Shown here: positions 21,816 through 33,400 of the stretch, one piece after another | Position numbering within the stretch: the first letter of the stretch is position 1 | How the letters are laid out: every line of letters starts with the position of its first letter | NCBI RefSeq assembly: GCF_033807715.1 | Contig: NC_084597.1 | Location: 10,703,343-10,767,342 of the forward strand | Reading direction: 5' to 3' | Source: Cololabis saira | Taxonomy: Eukaryota; Chordata; Actinopteri; Beloniformes; Belonidae | Length of the DNA stretch: 64,000 nucleotides | The notes under the pieces: generated by a model | Seen by the model: only the letters and a program-made list of their open reading frames with translations | The model's database searches: none | What the model was told of the DNA's origin: nothing | Translations under genes and position numbers: made by a program

Positions 21816-22527
21816 TACAGTGGGTACGGAAAGTGTTCAGACCCCTTGCTAAAATCAAAAATGTATTTTATTTTTCATTAATGTACACTCGGAACCTCAT
21901 CTTGACAGAAAAAAACAGAAATGTTGAAATTTTGCAAATTTATTAAAAAAGAAAAAATGAAATATCACATGGTCATAAGTATTCAGACCCTTTGCTGTGA
22001 TATATTTAACTCATATTCAGATTTAACTCACATGCTGTCCATTTATTCTGATCCTCCTTGAGATGGTTCTGCTCTGTTATTGGACTACAGAAGTGTTTAA
22101 TTAAACTGATTGGACTTGATAAGGAAAGGCACACACCTGTCTATATAAAACCTTATACTTATGACCATGTGATATTCAGTTTTCTTTTTGAACATTTCTG
22201 TTTTTGTCTGTCAGGATATGGAGGATTTTTTGTGCCAAAATTAAATAAATAAATACATCATTAATTAATTAAATGTGTCATTAATTAATTAAATGCTGAA
22301 ATAATAAATATATATTTTTACTTAAAATGAATTGTATTTTAATTAATTAATGTCATATTTCATTCTAATTTTAATTAATTAATGACACATTTAATTAATT
22401 AATGATATATTTCATTCCCATTTTAATTAATTAATGATGTATTTATTTATTTAATTTTGGGACAAAATCCTCCATAACAAAGAGGGAAAAAAATACTTTC
22501 TGAATCTGAATACTTTCTGTATGTACA
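21816..22527. mobile_element. Tc1/mariner-like MITE
   Basis: The left end TACAGTGGGTACGGAAAG and CAGACCCC match the common fish Tc1-like terminus. The right end GAATACTTTCTGTATGTACA is a degraded inverted counterpart. A palindromic element (22217-22476) has inserted within it. Confidence 0.65.
22217..22476. mobile_element. Palindromic AT-rich foldback MITE
   Basis: Nearly the whole 260 bp folds on itself. The outer arms begin TATGGAGGATTTT and are followed by AAATTAAATAAATAAATAC, with internal ATTAATTAATTAAATG blocks in both orientations. The TA at each end could be a Tc1/mariner-type target. Confidence 0.75.
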
Positions 22528-22904
22528 GATCAAATTCTGTATTGCACATACGGGGCATTATCTAAAATCATAAGGAATTTCCAATCATGGTAACCAATCA
22601 AACTATTGATAATATTATATTATATTACTCTGCATCCACAATGGGGAATATAGTTTTGATATTTTTGTATAATATAAACCAAATACCTCTCTGAGATCTT
22701 TATCCAGCTGCTAGAATCTCACTTATGAGTAGACAGGTTTGCTGCTTGGGCGTGAGCGCTGGTGTCCTGTGGCCTGACAGCTGTGGCAATTTCTGGGTGA
22801 GCTAGAAACTCTGTGGCAGAGCAGTCGGCTCAAGTACTGGCCCTCCTTTGATGAAAGTGCTAATCAGCCTGAATTATTGGAGTTTCTCTCTGTGGTCGCT
22901 GGGT
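22528..22904. other. Intronic sequence
   Basis: A short spacer between two transposons; nothing recognised. Confidence 0.35.
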
Positions 22905-22912
22905 GTTACACC

Positions 22913-23516
22913 CAGTACTCGAGTTGAGGGGGGATGAGGGGGGATGGCATCCCCCCTGAAATAAAAACGGTCAAAATCATCCCCCCTTTCCATCCCTTAT
23001 GTCATTTCATCAATTAATGTGCTATTTCAACATTTAGAGTCATTACCAGAAAAATAACTTATTTGACAATTTTCACCTGTTTCAAGTAAATTTTCGTAGA
23101 AAAATCTGCCAATGGGACAAGATTTATCCTCTCATTACAAGCAAAAAAATCTTGTTCCACTGGCAGATTTTTCTACTTATTTTAAGTGAAAATCTACTTG
23201 AAACAGGTGAAAATTGTTGTTTTTTCCAGTGATGAGTCTTGTTTTAAGTGTAATGAGATTTTTTTTACTAAAATGAGACATTTTAACTAGAAATAAGACA
23301 AATATTCTTGTTAAGATTTTGAGTTTTTGCAGTGATCCATTTTACTTACCCTGTGAAGGACAGAGTCATATTGATAAATTCAGAAAACTGTTTTTTATTC
23401 TTGTGTTTTGATGTATTTGATGTAAGCCCAGTGGATATTTAAAGCTTACAGAAGGCTGCATTTAACTGCTGCTATGTCATTCCTGCAGTATTTCTGCAGG
23501 TACAACTCGAGTACTG
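22913..23516 (+). mobile_element. hAT-like MITE (CAGTACTCGAGTTG ends), copy 1
   Basis: Perfect 14-bp inverted ends CAGTACTCGAGTTG / CAACTCGAGTACTG and a perfect 8-bp TSD GTTACACC (22905-22912 and 23517-23524). Just inside the left end is a GGGGGGATGGCATCCCCCC hairpin. The middle holds an imperfect hairpin of about 150 bp (23067-23216) that recurs in 29295-30044 and 27572-28315. Confidence 0.92.
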
Positions 23517-23524
23517 GTTACACC

Positions 23525-24164
23525 TGTGCCTTGTAAGGTGGTGCTCTGCTGGTTAATTTGTGGGGGGTGTTCCACACCACCAGTTGATTGCAATCCTGGG
23601 TGACATCATCGTGGGACTCGTTCCCTCTTGGTTTGGCGCCCGTACCTGTGATTTGGGGTAGGTATTTTGGTTTGGGTACATGTTTCACTTGATTTTTCCA
23701 CGCTTGGCCGCCAGGGAGCAATTGCTGCTGGAGTGTCTTATATTGTCTTGTCTACTGGGCCGTAAACCTCAATTTAAAAACCTCAATCTGATGGTCTGTA
23801 TTACAGTGGTTGCCCACTTTTTTTGTGTGCATGTGTGCTGCCTTACAGTCTTTTCACACTTGGCACTGTGGAGGTGCAAGTATAAAAAATAATACATGCT
23901 AATTTTATTCATGCTTTTTTTGGAGGGGGAGCAAAATCTCAGTTCCAGTGTCTCTAGACAAATCTCTACTACAAAGTTACATTTGGTTTGCAAAATAACC
24001 ACACACGCAGGCAGGTCTCACATTTCTTCTACTCATCATCTTTTTTCCATCTAAATTAGTTTAGTAACTGTGCTGCTGAACTTTGCAGTGGCGACAACAC
24101 AACTGCGCTCATCACAGAAGAGAGAGAAGTGAACATACTAAGCAGTTTGGTTGCGTTCTGCAGA
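23525..24164. other. Intronic sequence
   Basis: Mostly unremarkable AT-rich DNA. No element ends or exon were recognised. Confidence 0.35.
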
Positions 24165-25609
24165 TAGACTTGTAGTTCTCGAGACCGGTCTTGATCTAGA
24201 GACCACTTTTTTGTGGTCTTGGTCTCGGACTCGGATAACTGAAATGCCGTTGCACACCGAGGTGACAGAATCTGATGATTAGCAGTTCTTCCTCTTGTTA
24301 ATGTACAGTTTTGTAAACTATTTGTATTTTGCATCTGATTTAATGTTTTGGTGAATCTGCATGTGTGTCTGTATTTAATTACAGTTTTGTGTTTATAACG
24401 GCCTTGTTTGAATAAATATATGAATAATTTGTGTATATCGTTGTGATTGATTAAGCTTTAGGTCTATGCCAGGGGTCGGCAACCCAAAATGTTGAAAGAG
24501 CCATATTGGACCAAAAACACAAAAAACAAATATGTCTGGAGCCGCAAAACATGAAAAGTCTTGTATCAGCCTTAGAATGAAGACAACACATGCTGCATGT
24601 TTCTATATTAGTGGGGGAAGATTTTTTTTTTTTATTATGCACTTCGAGAAAAAAGTCTAAATGTCGAGAAAAAAGTACAAATGTTGAGAAAAAAATAAAA
24701 ATTTCGAGAAAAAAGTAGAAATGTTGACAAAAAAATCGAAATGTTGAGAAAAAAGTAGAAATGTCAAGATTAATGTTGAAGTACAATCTTGAGAAAAAAG
24801 TCGAAATGTCAAGAAAAAAGTCAAAAATTTCGAGAAAAAAGTTAAAATATTGAGAAAAAAAGTCGAAGGAAATAGTCAAAATTTCATGAAAAATTCTAAA
24901 TGTTGAGAAAAACATCGAAATGTTGAGAAAAAAGTCGAAATGTCAAGATTAAAAAGGAAAGGAAAAAGGAAGAAAAAAAGAGGAAAAAAGAAAAAAAGGG
25001 AAAAAAAGAAAAAAGGAAAAAAGAGAAAAAAGAAGAAAGGAAAAAAAAAGGTCAAACGTTTTTGAAAAAGCTCCAGGAGCCACTAGGGCGGCGCTAAAGA
25101 GCCGCATGCGGCTCTAGAGCTGCGGGTTGCCGACCCCTGGTCTATGCCATTTCAGTGATGCTGATATATGATGTAATTTAGCTACTATAATGGTAAATAA
25201 TGCAAGTTCAAGTTGGTAAATGTGTCTTTAATATTTGAAATTCAGGTTTCATCTACAAATGAAGTCCAATTTAAATCAGTAACATTTACTATTCATTACT
25301 TTTCTGAGGTGGAGGGGGGTGTTGGAGGCTGGTTAGGACTTTGGGACTAGTTGGGACTAGCAACGTAAGACATCCACTTCTCTGTGTTATTGTGCTGCAG
25401 TTGAATACAACCTCATTTGGAAACTAGCTGAACCAGGATGTTGCTGATGTTCTACAATCACGCAGGATCAGGAAATAACTAGGTTTCTTTTTGGTCCCGG
25501 TCTTGAGCTGAACTAGTCTGGATCTTTACTTGGTCTTGTTTTGGTCTTGATACTCTCTGGTCTTGGTAGTGTCTTGGTCTCGGTTTAGGCGGTCTTGACT
25601 ACAAGTCTA
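24165..25609. mobile_element. Probable hAT-like element with nested insertion
   Basis: The ends TAGACTTGTAG / CTACAAGTCTA are inverted repeats, and both subterminal regions are dense in GGTCTTG/CAAGACC motifs. The flanking octamers TCTGCAGA and GCTACAGA agree at 6 of 8 positions, a decayed TSD. It contains the complete younger element 24470-25139. Confidence 0.6.
24470..25139 (+). mobile_element. hAT-like MITE (CAGGGGTCGGCAACC ends), copy A
   Basis: The perfect TSD GTCTATGC lies at 24462-24469 and 25140-25147; the inverted ends are CAGGGGTCGGCAACC / GGTTGCCGACCCCTG. The interior is a degenerate tandem array of GTCGAAATGTCGAGAAAAAA-like units (about 24640-24945), then a GA-only tract of about 110 bases. 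Near the right end is the GAGCCGCATGCGGCTC palindrome. Confidence 0.93.
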
Positions 25610-25679
25610 GCTACAGATATTCAAGCATAGAATAATCATGTATCCTCTATCTTTTGAGTCCTACCTGGGTGCCTCAGAT

Positions 25680-26744
25680 TTTAAAATCGGTCCACAAGTT
25701 TTTAAGTCTCCATGTATATCAACAACCTATGCAACAGGAATCCAACAGGATTGCAGGTATGCAACAGGAAAAAATTAGCTGGAAGCCTCACATCCAACAT
25801 GTTCAAAACAAACTGTCAAAAAGTATTTCATTATTAGCAAAGGCAAAACATTTCTTGAACTATAAATCACTACTCATCCTATATAACTCATTGATCTTAC
25901 CCTATTTAAATTACTGTTCGGAGGTTTGGGGGAACACATACAGAAGCTCACTTCACTCCTTGTGCATATTACAGAAAAGAGCTGTGAGAATAACATACAA
26001 TGCAGGTTACCGGGACCACACAAATAAATTATTTTTACAATCTAAATTACTAAAATTTCTAGATCTAGTCAATTGCAATACAGCAAAACTAATGTTTAGA
26101 GCCAAGAATAATTTATTACCAGGACATATACAGGGGATATTCTTGGAAAGGGAGGGAGGTTATAACCTCAGGGGCCAACTTAATTTCAAAGTTATCAGTA
26201 GACGCACAACACTGTTGTCTTCCTAGGGTGTAAAACTTTGGAACAGCCTGAGCATAGATCTAAAACAAAGTCAAAACATATCACAATTTAAAAAAAGATA
26301 TAAAGAAACTTTTTTCTCAAAATACAGTGGCGAATAAAAATGTAGATATATATAGATTTATTTAATATGTGTAGATATATAGATTAATATTATGGAAACA
26401 TGTTATATATATGTATTTATATGGATATATAGTGATATATTATACATACAGTATTTATGTATGGGTATATCTCTGTCAATATATATGGATATATAGTTAT
26501 TTGTAGATATGTTGATAAATGGATGTATATCATGTTGATATATAGACTTATATTGTGTCTTTTTGTGTTCTATAAGTAAGCTCATTGATTCTCTTGCTAT
26601 TTGGAAAAATGAATATAAGATTTAGGGGTATGACCTGATAAGTATATACTTCAATCCTACTCCCTTTCGAATATGTTGGTGGATCTGCGAGGTCTACCTT
26701 GTCTTTTGTTTACAGACACGTATTTATGTGTATATGTGTGTATG

Positions 26745-26841
<97 letters not shown>

Positions 26842-26968
26842 GTATATGTATGTGTGTATGTGTGTATATGTATATATATATATATATTTGTACTTTATTT
26901 TTTTTTACTTTTTAGTATTGTTCTTTTTTAATTTGCATATTCGAAATAAAGCTCAATAATAATAATCC
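25680..26968 (+). pseudogene. LINE reverse transcriptase C-terminus and 3' UTR
   Basis: An open stretch to 26223 encodes the post-catalytic region of a CR1/L2/Jockey-type LINE: ISWKPHIQHVQNKLSKS, SLILPYLNYCSEVWG, LQKRAVRITYNAGYRDHT. A TAG at 26224-26226 interrupts the frame, which then continues with GVKLWNSLSIDLKQ to a TAA near 26335. A small local duplication (ATGCAACAGGAA twice, 25728-25770) adds codons before the WKPH motif. The 3' UTR contains AT microsatellites and ends AATAAAGCTCAATAATAATAAT. The 5' part, including the catalytic domain, is absent. Confidence 0.8.
26745..26890. repeat. (AT)n microsatellite
   Basis: A long TA tract with a few GT interruptions, expanded inside the LINE 3' UTR. 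Confidence 0.95.
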
Positions 26969-26969
26969 T

Positions 26970-27565
26970 TTAAAGGAGTTTGTTGGGTAACTTGCAACGT
27001 TTCTTTTAGATTGGCTACACATTTTTGATGGTAGAGTAAGTCAGGTTACTATGGCATGAATTCAACGCAAAATGTATTGAATGTCCCACCTGCCCGAAGT
27101 TGACTGATGCAACGCTGATTTGACTCGTTTCAGAATTTAAACTGCAACAAGACAAGGTGCAACTGAGAAGGATAGTTTTAGAAAAGATGGAGAGAGAAGA
27201 AAAGTGCACATTAGAAAAATAGAGGTTTGGTTTTCTTGGTTACAGAAGTTTTGATTCTAAGATTTTGGGTTTGGATTTGCAAACATCAATGACCGGTGGT
27301 CCCCAGCTGATGACCCAAAGTTAGCCCACGTTGAAGAGTTGGTCCATTTCCAAAAGGCACCGGAGGCAGAAATGCTGGGCAGGAAGACCACCTATCCTGT
27401 ATTTCTAATCTGGTATTGAACTAAAGCAAAAGGAGGGATTGTGCTTTTCCTTGCTTCTTATGTGAGTGTGGACCAAGTCACTTTGCACAGCTGTACTGCC
27501 CCCATTGTAATCGAAGTGTGAAGTAAATCTTATTTTTGGCTTCAAATTACAGATTGCTCCTTTAA
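26970..27565. mobile_element. T2/Kolobok-like element, TTAA-flanked
   Basis: TTAAAGGAG at 26970 and CTCCTTTAA ending 27565 form short inverted ends with TTAA targets. Similarity of the arms fades after nine bases, so this is the least certain of the TTAA elements. A hAT-like element is inserted at its right edge. Confidence 0.5.
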
Positions 27566-27571
27566 TGGAAG

Positions 27572-28315
27572 CAGGGGCGAAAATCCCGGGGAGGACAGGG
27601 GGGACAAGTCCCCCCCATTAGTAAAGCTGTCCCCCCCTAGAAGAATTTGAGACAGAATTAATAATTTTGGAACAATGCATGTATTTAGTAGTGATGCACC
27701 AAAATGAAAATGTGTGGCCGAAACCGAAATCGAAAATAATAATAAACAGTAAAATCTCATTACACTTAAAACAAGAGTCATCACTGGAAAAATAACTTGT
27801 TATTTGACAATTTTCGCCTGTTTCAAGTAAATTTTCACTTGAAATAAGTAGAAAAATCTGCCAGTGGAACAAGATTTATCTTCTCATTACAAGCAAAAAA
27901 AAATCTTGTTCCACTGGCAGATTTTTCTACTTATTTTAAGTGAAAATCTACTTGAAACAGGTGAAAATTGTTGTTTTTTCTAGTGATGAGTCTTGTTTTA
28001 AGTGTAATGAGATTTTTTTTTACTAAAAATTAGACATTTTAACTAGAAATAAGACAAATATTCTTGTTAAGATTGTGGGTTTTTGCAGTGTATTATGTCA
28101 GATGTGCTGTATTATTGCCACCTTCCACCTAATACCATTGTTTTGTATTGCTCTAAGAAAGGTCTTCTGCCTGTTTGCGAGATAGAGATGAAAATGTCAA
28201 AATGCTGTATTAAAGGAAGGCTAAAACTTTTATTCCTTGTCCCCCACTGGATTTATTCTCTAAAATTCTACTGTTTATTGTCCCCCCCAACTATGAAACG
28301 GGATTTTCGCCCCTG
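27572..28315 (+). mobile_element. hAT-like MITE (CAGGGGCGAAAATCCCG ends)
   Basis: Perfect TSD AATGGAAG (27564-27571 and 28316-28323) and inverted ends CAGGGGCGAAAATCCCG / CGGGATTTTCGCCCCTG. The subterminal GGGGGGACAAGTCCCCCCC hairpin matches that of the element at 56549. The middle carries the same foldback hairpin (27808-27970) as the CAGTACTCGAGTTG family. Confidence 0.92.
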
Positions 28316-28323
28316 AATGGAAG

Positions 28324-29294
28324 AGAACCAAAAAATTTACCACGTGAGTATATTTGTTAAAAGTTACATTTAGCCGAAACAAAAGTACTGACCCACACAA
28401 ACCAGCGGAATTATTCAGTCTGTAAATACTACATACATGTAGCTTGTATTTTGATAATAGTCATACGTTTTAATTTGATTCAGCAAATAAAGCTCCTGGA
28501 TTTGCTTTATACTCTGTTGTGCAAATCCCACCACACCTAAAAATGCACATTGGGACCCTGTTACCACTTCAGGGTTTATACCACAGAGGGATTACGAAAC
28601 AAAACTTGCAAAAACTTGTCTCCGGTGGCTTTTCCTCTCAACAATGCAGAGCTTACAAAACATGGTGCCACAGCGTGAGCATAAGAGTAACTAAACTCAG
28701 CGTGCCTTCTAGGTATAAAGATTTTCATTTTTATTGTTGGCCACACTTTACAATTACAATTAAGCTCAAGAAAAAAGGAGGCCATTTGAAATGATCCATG
28801 AAAAGAAGGTTTTTGGGTGGTTTTCACTTTCTAGTTCCCATTCCTCAGAAGTACAATGTAAGTTAGATCTCGTCTCACTGTCACATGTCTCGCACTGGAA
28901 TCTTAACTCCCGCAAAGATGTTCACACCTCAGTGATGGGGACCATGAAATAGTGTGACTGTTGTCACACTATGACTCTAACTCATCCATAAGTCACCCAA
29001 ACAACAATCTGACGTAATGAATAACAGCAGAGCAAGTGGCATTTTATTTTTGTGCAGTTTATTGCCACGGTCAATTACTTTCCATCACGAGCTCTCTCAG
29101 AGCATCATTGTGGTGTTGAATTGTTGATTCGATGTGCTTTCAAAACCAGCTTCTTTAAATTTTTCTGACTTCAGATGTGTCCCTCCTCATGCTATAAATA
29201 TTAATTAACTTGCTTGTAAAACAAGTCCATACAGTTATTTCACTATATTCATTCACCATCCACTGATAATACTTCAGCTCCCATACTACACAAG
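28324..29294. other. Intronic sequence
   Basis: Repeat-poor. It contains one perfect 10-bp inverted repeat, ATAGTGTGAC-TGTT-GTCACACTAT, at 28949-28972. No precursor-length miRNA fold was evident. Confidence 0.4.
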
Positions 29295-30044
29295 CAGTAC
29301 TCGAGTTGAGGGGGGATGGCATCCACCCTGAAATAAAAACTGTCCAAATCATCCCCCCTGTAAAACTGCCATCTCCCTTTCCATCCCTTATGTCATTTCA
29401 TCAATGAATGTGGTTTTACTGCTATTTCAACATTTAGAGTCATCACCAGAAAAATAACCCCAGAAAAATTACTTATTTGACAATTCCCACCTGTTTCAAG
29501 TAACTTTTCACTTGAAATAAGTAGAAAAATCTGCCAGTGGGACAAGATTTATCTTCTCATTACAAGCAAAAAAATCTTGTTCCACTGGCAGATTTTTCTA
29601 CTTATTTAAAGTGAAAATCTATTTGAAATAGGTGAAAATTGTTGTTTTTTCCAATGATGAGTCTTGTTTTAAGTGTATTGAGATTTTTTTACTAAAATGA
29701 GACATTTTAACTAGAAATAAGACAAATATTCTTGTTAAGATTTTGAGTTTTTGCAGTGATCCATTCTACTTATCCTGTGAAGGACAGAGTCATATTGATA
29801 AGTTCAGAAAACTGTTTTTTATTGTTGTGTTTTGATGTATTTGATGTAAGCCCAGTGGATATTTAAAGCTTACAGAAGGCTGCATTTAACTGCTGCTATG
29901 TCATTCCTGCAGTATTTCTGCAGGTGTTTTGGTCAGTGCTATTATTTGTAATATATTATATTATTTGTAATCAGCACAAATTATCTGTCCCCATATGATA
30001 AAATCCACCATCCCCCCTGATTTCTTTTTACAACTCGAGTACTG
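29295..30044 (+). mobile_element. hAT-like MITE (CAGTACTCGAGTTG ends), copy 2
   Basis: Perfect TSD TACACAAG (29287-29294 and 30045-30052). It has the same ends, G6/C6 hairpin and foldback core (29481-29641) as 22913-23516. It is longer because of extra sequence near the right end, about 29930-30030. Confidence 0.92.
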
Positions 30045-30052
30045 TACACAAG

Positions 30053-30513
30053 AATCCAGAGTCGTATAAATTACATCGATTATAGCATTTCAACCACTGC
30101 ATGAATACAGTCTTTGTTTATGGCTCAGTCAAATTAAGTCTGTGTGTGAGTCTGAGAATATGAGGGAGGTGCATGCATCATTGCATGCTTGAGCGTGCAT
30201 ACATCTCCATGGACGAGTGAGGGCAAGTAGTTGGCATGTTGACGCTAAGCCTCCACGTGCTGCAGCCTATGCATGCTTCTCAGCGACCCTTCACCTCCAT
30301 ATGACTCCCATTCCTCAGATTCCACAAGTTGCTCAGAGAGGTTTGGCACAACTGCAAAGGGCACGACAGGGTCGCCTTCCATGGCAAATTGTGACACACT
30401 TTCTCAAATAATCTTATCGCCAAACATCAGAGTTCCTCTGAGCAATGGTGTTTTGTAAACAGTTCCTCGTCCTAGATTACTATGTTGTGGTAACTTTTGT
30501 CATGCTTAACAAC
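30053..30513. other. Intronic sequence
   Basis: No repeat ends or coding signal were recognised. Confidence 0.35.
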
Positions 30514-31424
30514 TAGTGTTGTTTTTGTCAGTCTGTTTCAGTTTTAGTTTTACACTCTAGTCTTTGGGTCAAGCTATCCTTTTAGTTTGTATTAGTTTTA
30601 GTCACGTTCATACTCCTTTTAGTGGTGTCAAGTTTCAGTCGACTAAAAGTCTGAGCATTTTAGTCTTATTTTTGTCAGATTTGTCCAGGACAATTTTAGT
30701 CTAGTTTTAGTCAAAGATTGTATTTAGCCAAACCCATTTTACAATTCAAACAAGGTTATCTAATTATTATGTTATTGTTACCTTATAGACTCAAGAATAC
30801 ATTCATTCCAGATACAGAAGACTCTAATTTGAGTTTACAACAGATTTTTTTTCTGCATTTCTCCCCATCTTTTTCTTTTTCAACGACACGTTTGGTTTTC
30901 TTTTCCACATCTATGTAGGAAAGTGTATCCAAAGATGGTTCTTCTTCTTCTCCAGTCCCAGAGCAGATCCCCGCATTTCTCTATGTAACTTTGTTTTTAA
31001 TTGACGTGAACCTAGAGCTCTGCGTTAACGGCATCAGCCTCTAACTCTGCAGCTGCATCTTCTGGATCTGATTCCCCGCTGCAGCGACTGGGATTGAGGA
31101 CTAACGTCACCCAGCAGCAGAAAATGGGAAAAAATCAGGGATAAAAAAAGAAAAAAAAATGGACATTAAGGATCTTTGGTAAAACATTTCGTCTCCTTTT
31201 TGTCAACCAAAATGAAGACACATTTTAGCAGAGTTTTTATTTTGTCATCTACATTTTAGTCTCGTTTTTATTCGTCTACGATATTGCATTATATATTTAC
31301 CGGTAATTATCGTTATCGTCGCATGACCAACATTTTCGTTGTGTCTCGTCTCGTTTTCCTCATGTGATAAAGGTTCGTTGGCGACGATATTTAGTCATAA
31401 CTTTCGTTGACGAAAGCAACTTTA
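30514..31424. mobile_element. hAT-like MITE rich in TTTTAGTC motifs
   Basis: The flanking octamers TTAACAAC and ATAACAAC agree at 7 of 8. The ends TAGTGTTGTTTTTGTCA and, inverted, TAAAGTTGCTTTCGTCA align with four mismatches. The left third repeats TTTTAGTC many times. Noncoding. Confidence 0.7.
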
Positions 31425-31703
31425 ATAACAACAAAGAAAGGTATTTGTTTGTGTCTGTCCGTAGAGAGTTTCTGCAGGGAACAGGTTACGTGAAATATGA
31501 CTTCAAAATGAATAAAACAAGACAGAACTGTTAAAAAAAAATTTAAATAGCCAAGTGTTAACTCTTTCGATGCAATTAGCAACTATATTTGATTCTAAAG
31601 ACTGGATAAGTGACCCCTGGCTCCCACGTACTGAGGAAGCAGCCACTGTGAGACCCTCGGTCTTTTAGTCAATGAGACCGGTCCCACCAGAAGCATTGTG
31701 GCA

Positions 31704-32094
31704 TTAGCTGGGAGGGAATTCATGAAAATCGTGCACTTGGTGACAAGTTTTTGATATTTGGCATGGTGTTAGTTATGGACATAAGGTTTTCAAAAACCAC
31801 CGCAAACAAATTGGAACGCCCCCTAGTGGCCGGTTTGCAGAAAATTCTAAATGAATCAATAAGCGAGGCGATAGAGGCAGCACTGTAGATGTTAAGTGAG
31901 TTTAAACATGCACAGCTGATGTTTTTTGTGTTTTATTTTAATAAAATCCTATTCTTTCACTGTGACTTATTTCTGAGGTTCTGTTCATCTTAAACCTGAA
32001 CGAAGCCACTGTTCTCACCCAATGAGATTATTGATACTACAGTGATAGTGACCTGTCCAATAAACAGAAAACTGCATTCCTTGGGGGTGAAAAT
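31704..32094 (+). repeat. Dispersed repeat, copy 2
   Basis: A near-identical inverted partner of 1-391, separated by about 31.3 kb. It includes CGCCCCCTAGTGGCC and ends at GGGGGTGAAAAT. No TSD was found. Confidence 0.85.
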
Positions 32095-32332
32095 AGGATC
32101 TAGACCCTCTATAATCTTTCTATGTGACTTAATTCTAGAGATGACAAAAGAGATGGGCAAAAAAATGACCTTGAAAATTAAATTTGACCCTAAACATGAC
32201 CTTGAAATAGGAAATTTATCTCAGAATTGAATTCGTAGCACCAAAAAAGTAGAGAAAAAAAAACTAGAGAAAGTGACAATATACAACAATCTAGCTGAGA
32301 TATGACCTTTGGTCTTTTTGGCGGGAGCCAGT

Positions 32333-32451
32333 TTGAATTTTCTGCAAACCGGCCACTAGGGGGCGTCACTATTTGTTTGCGGTGGTTTTTGAAAACCGTA
32401 TGTCCATACCTAACACCATGCCAAATGTCAAAAACTTCCCTCCCAGCTACA
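32333..32451 (-). repeat. Dispersed repeat, partial copy 3
   Basis: This shares TTTTCTGCAAACCGGCCACT, GTTTGCGGTGGTTTTTGAAA and ACACCATGCCAAAT with the two longer copies, in the orientation of copy 1. It is more diverged. Confidence 0.75.
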
Positions 32452-33069
32452 TTGATGTCCCAGAAATGACTGCCCAGTCTGCTCTGTTAAATATACGCGC
32501 CAAGGTTTATTTTGGTCCTCGATCAAACTGGCAGGAATTCAGGCAGAACAATGTCACAGGGAATTTTGGTCAATTTGAAAATTAAACATCACAAGCAGTT
32601 TTGCTTGATCTTAAAACCTTCAATTAAACTCGTAAGGGGGACCAGACAACACTTGAAAGAAGAAAAAGAAATAACACAAATGAAGCTGGACCGTGGCATT
32701 TCCGTTCCTGGTGAGACCCAGACTTGAGATTCTTCACACTTTCCAAATTTGAACTATAACTTCTGGTAACGTATTCCCTTTTAAACTTCCGACTTGGAGC
32801 TCTGAGTTTTACATATTACAGCTAAAGTTGGAGGTGAATAAAATTGGTCACAAATGCCCCACATCCAGCTATTTTGCCGATGCCAGTTTTTTTCCTTGAG
32901 GATATTTTGTAGAAAAAGATTCCGTTCCCATTTTCTTTTCATTGGCGAATCTGTTTAGTAGTTTAATAGGACTCATTTGAAGTCTCTACATAATTAGGGG
33001 TCCTTCAACAGTTGTGCACAAACTTTTCTGACCAGATTTGATCACTTTTAACCACCACACTAAAGATGA
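32452..33069. other. Intronic sequence
   Basis: It may include further parts of the 31.7-32.4 kb dispersed repeat, but no boundary could be drawn. Confidence 0.3.
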
Positions 33070-33400
33070 TTTAAAAAGACACTTTAAAAACCCCATATTG
33101 TACATTTCTGTCTACTGTTCATTTCTGTTTATACATTTTATCTGTCATCTGTCATCCTACGTCACTTTTTGTAAAGATTCATATCCGGCACTTTTTAATC
33201 CTCATATTGTACATTTCTGTTCATTTCTGTTATACATTTTACTTTATTCTATCTCTTAGTTTATCTCCATATATTTGTTTGCTTTTATATTTTTATTTTT
33301 TATTATTATTTTTATTTTTTACTGTATTGCACCAATCACCACAACAAATTCCTTGTGTGTGTTAACAAACTTGGCAATAAACTCCCTTTCTGATTCTGAT
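33070..33400 (+). mobile_element. LINE 3' end with TTCTGA tail
   Basis: A T-rich 3' UTR with CACAACAAATTCCTTGTGTG and CTTGGCAATAAACTC is followed by (TTCTGA)n, a 3' end I recall from fish LINEs. No coding part remains. Confidence 0.55.

Noticed and set aside
24640..24945. Regularly spaced GTCGAAATGTCGAG units considered as a CRISPR array
   Set aside because: There are no unique spacers, the units are degenerate and continuous, and the context is a eukaryotic transposon.
28949..28972. Perfect 10-bp hairpin considered as a microRNA precursor or terminator
   Set aside because: The stem is too short for a miRNA precursor, and no flanking pairing or transcript evidence is visible.
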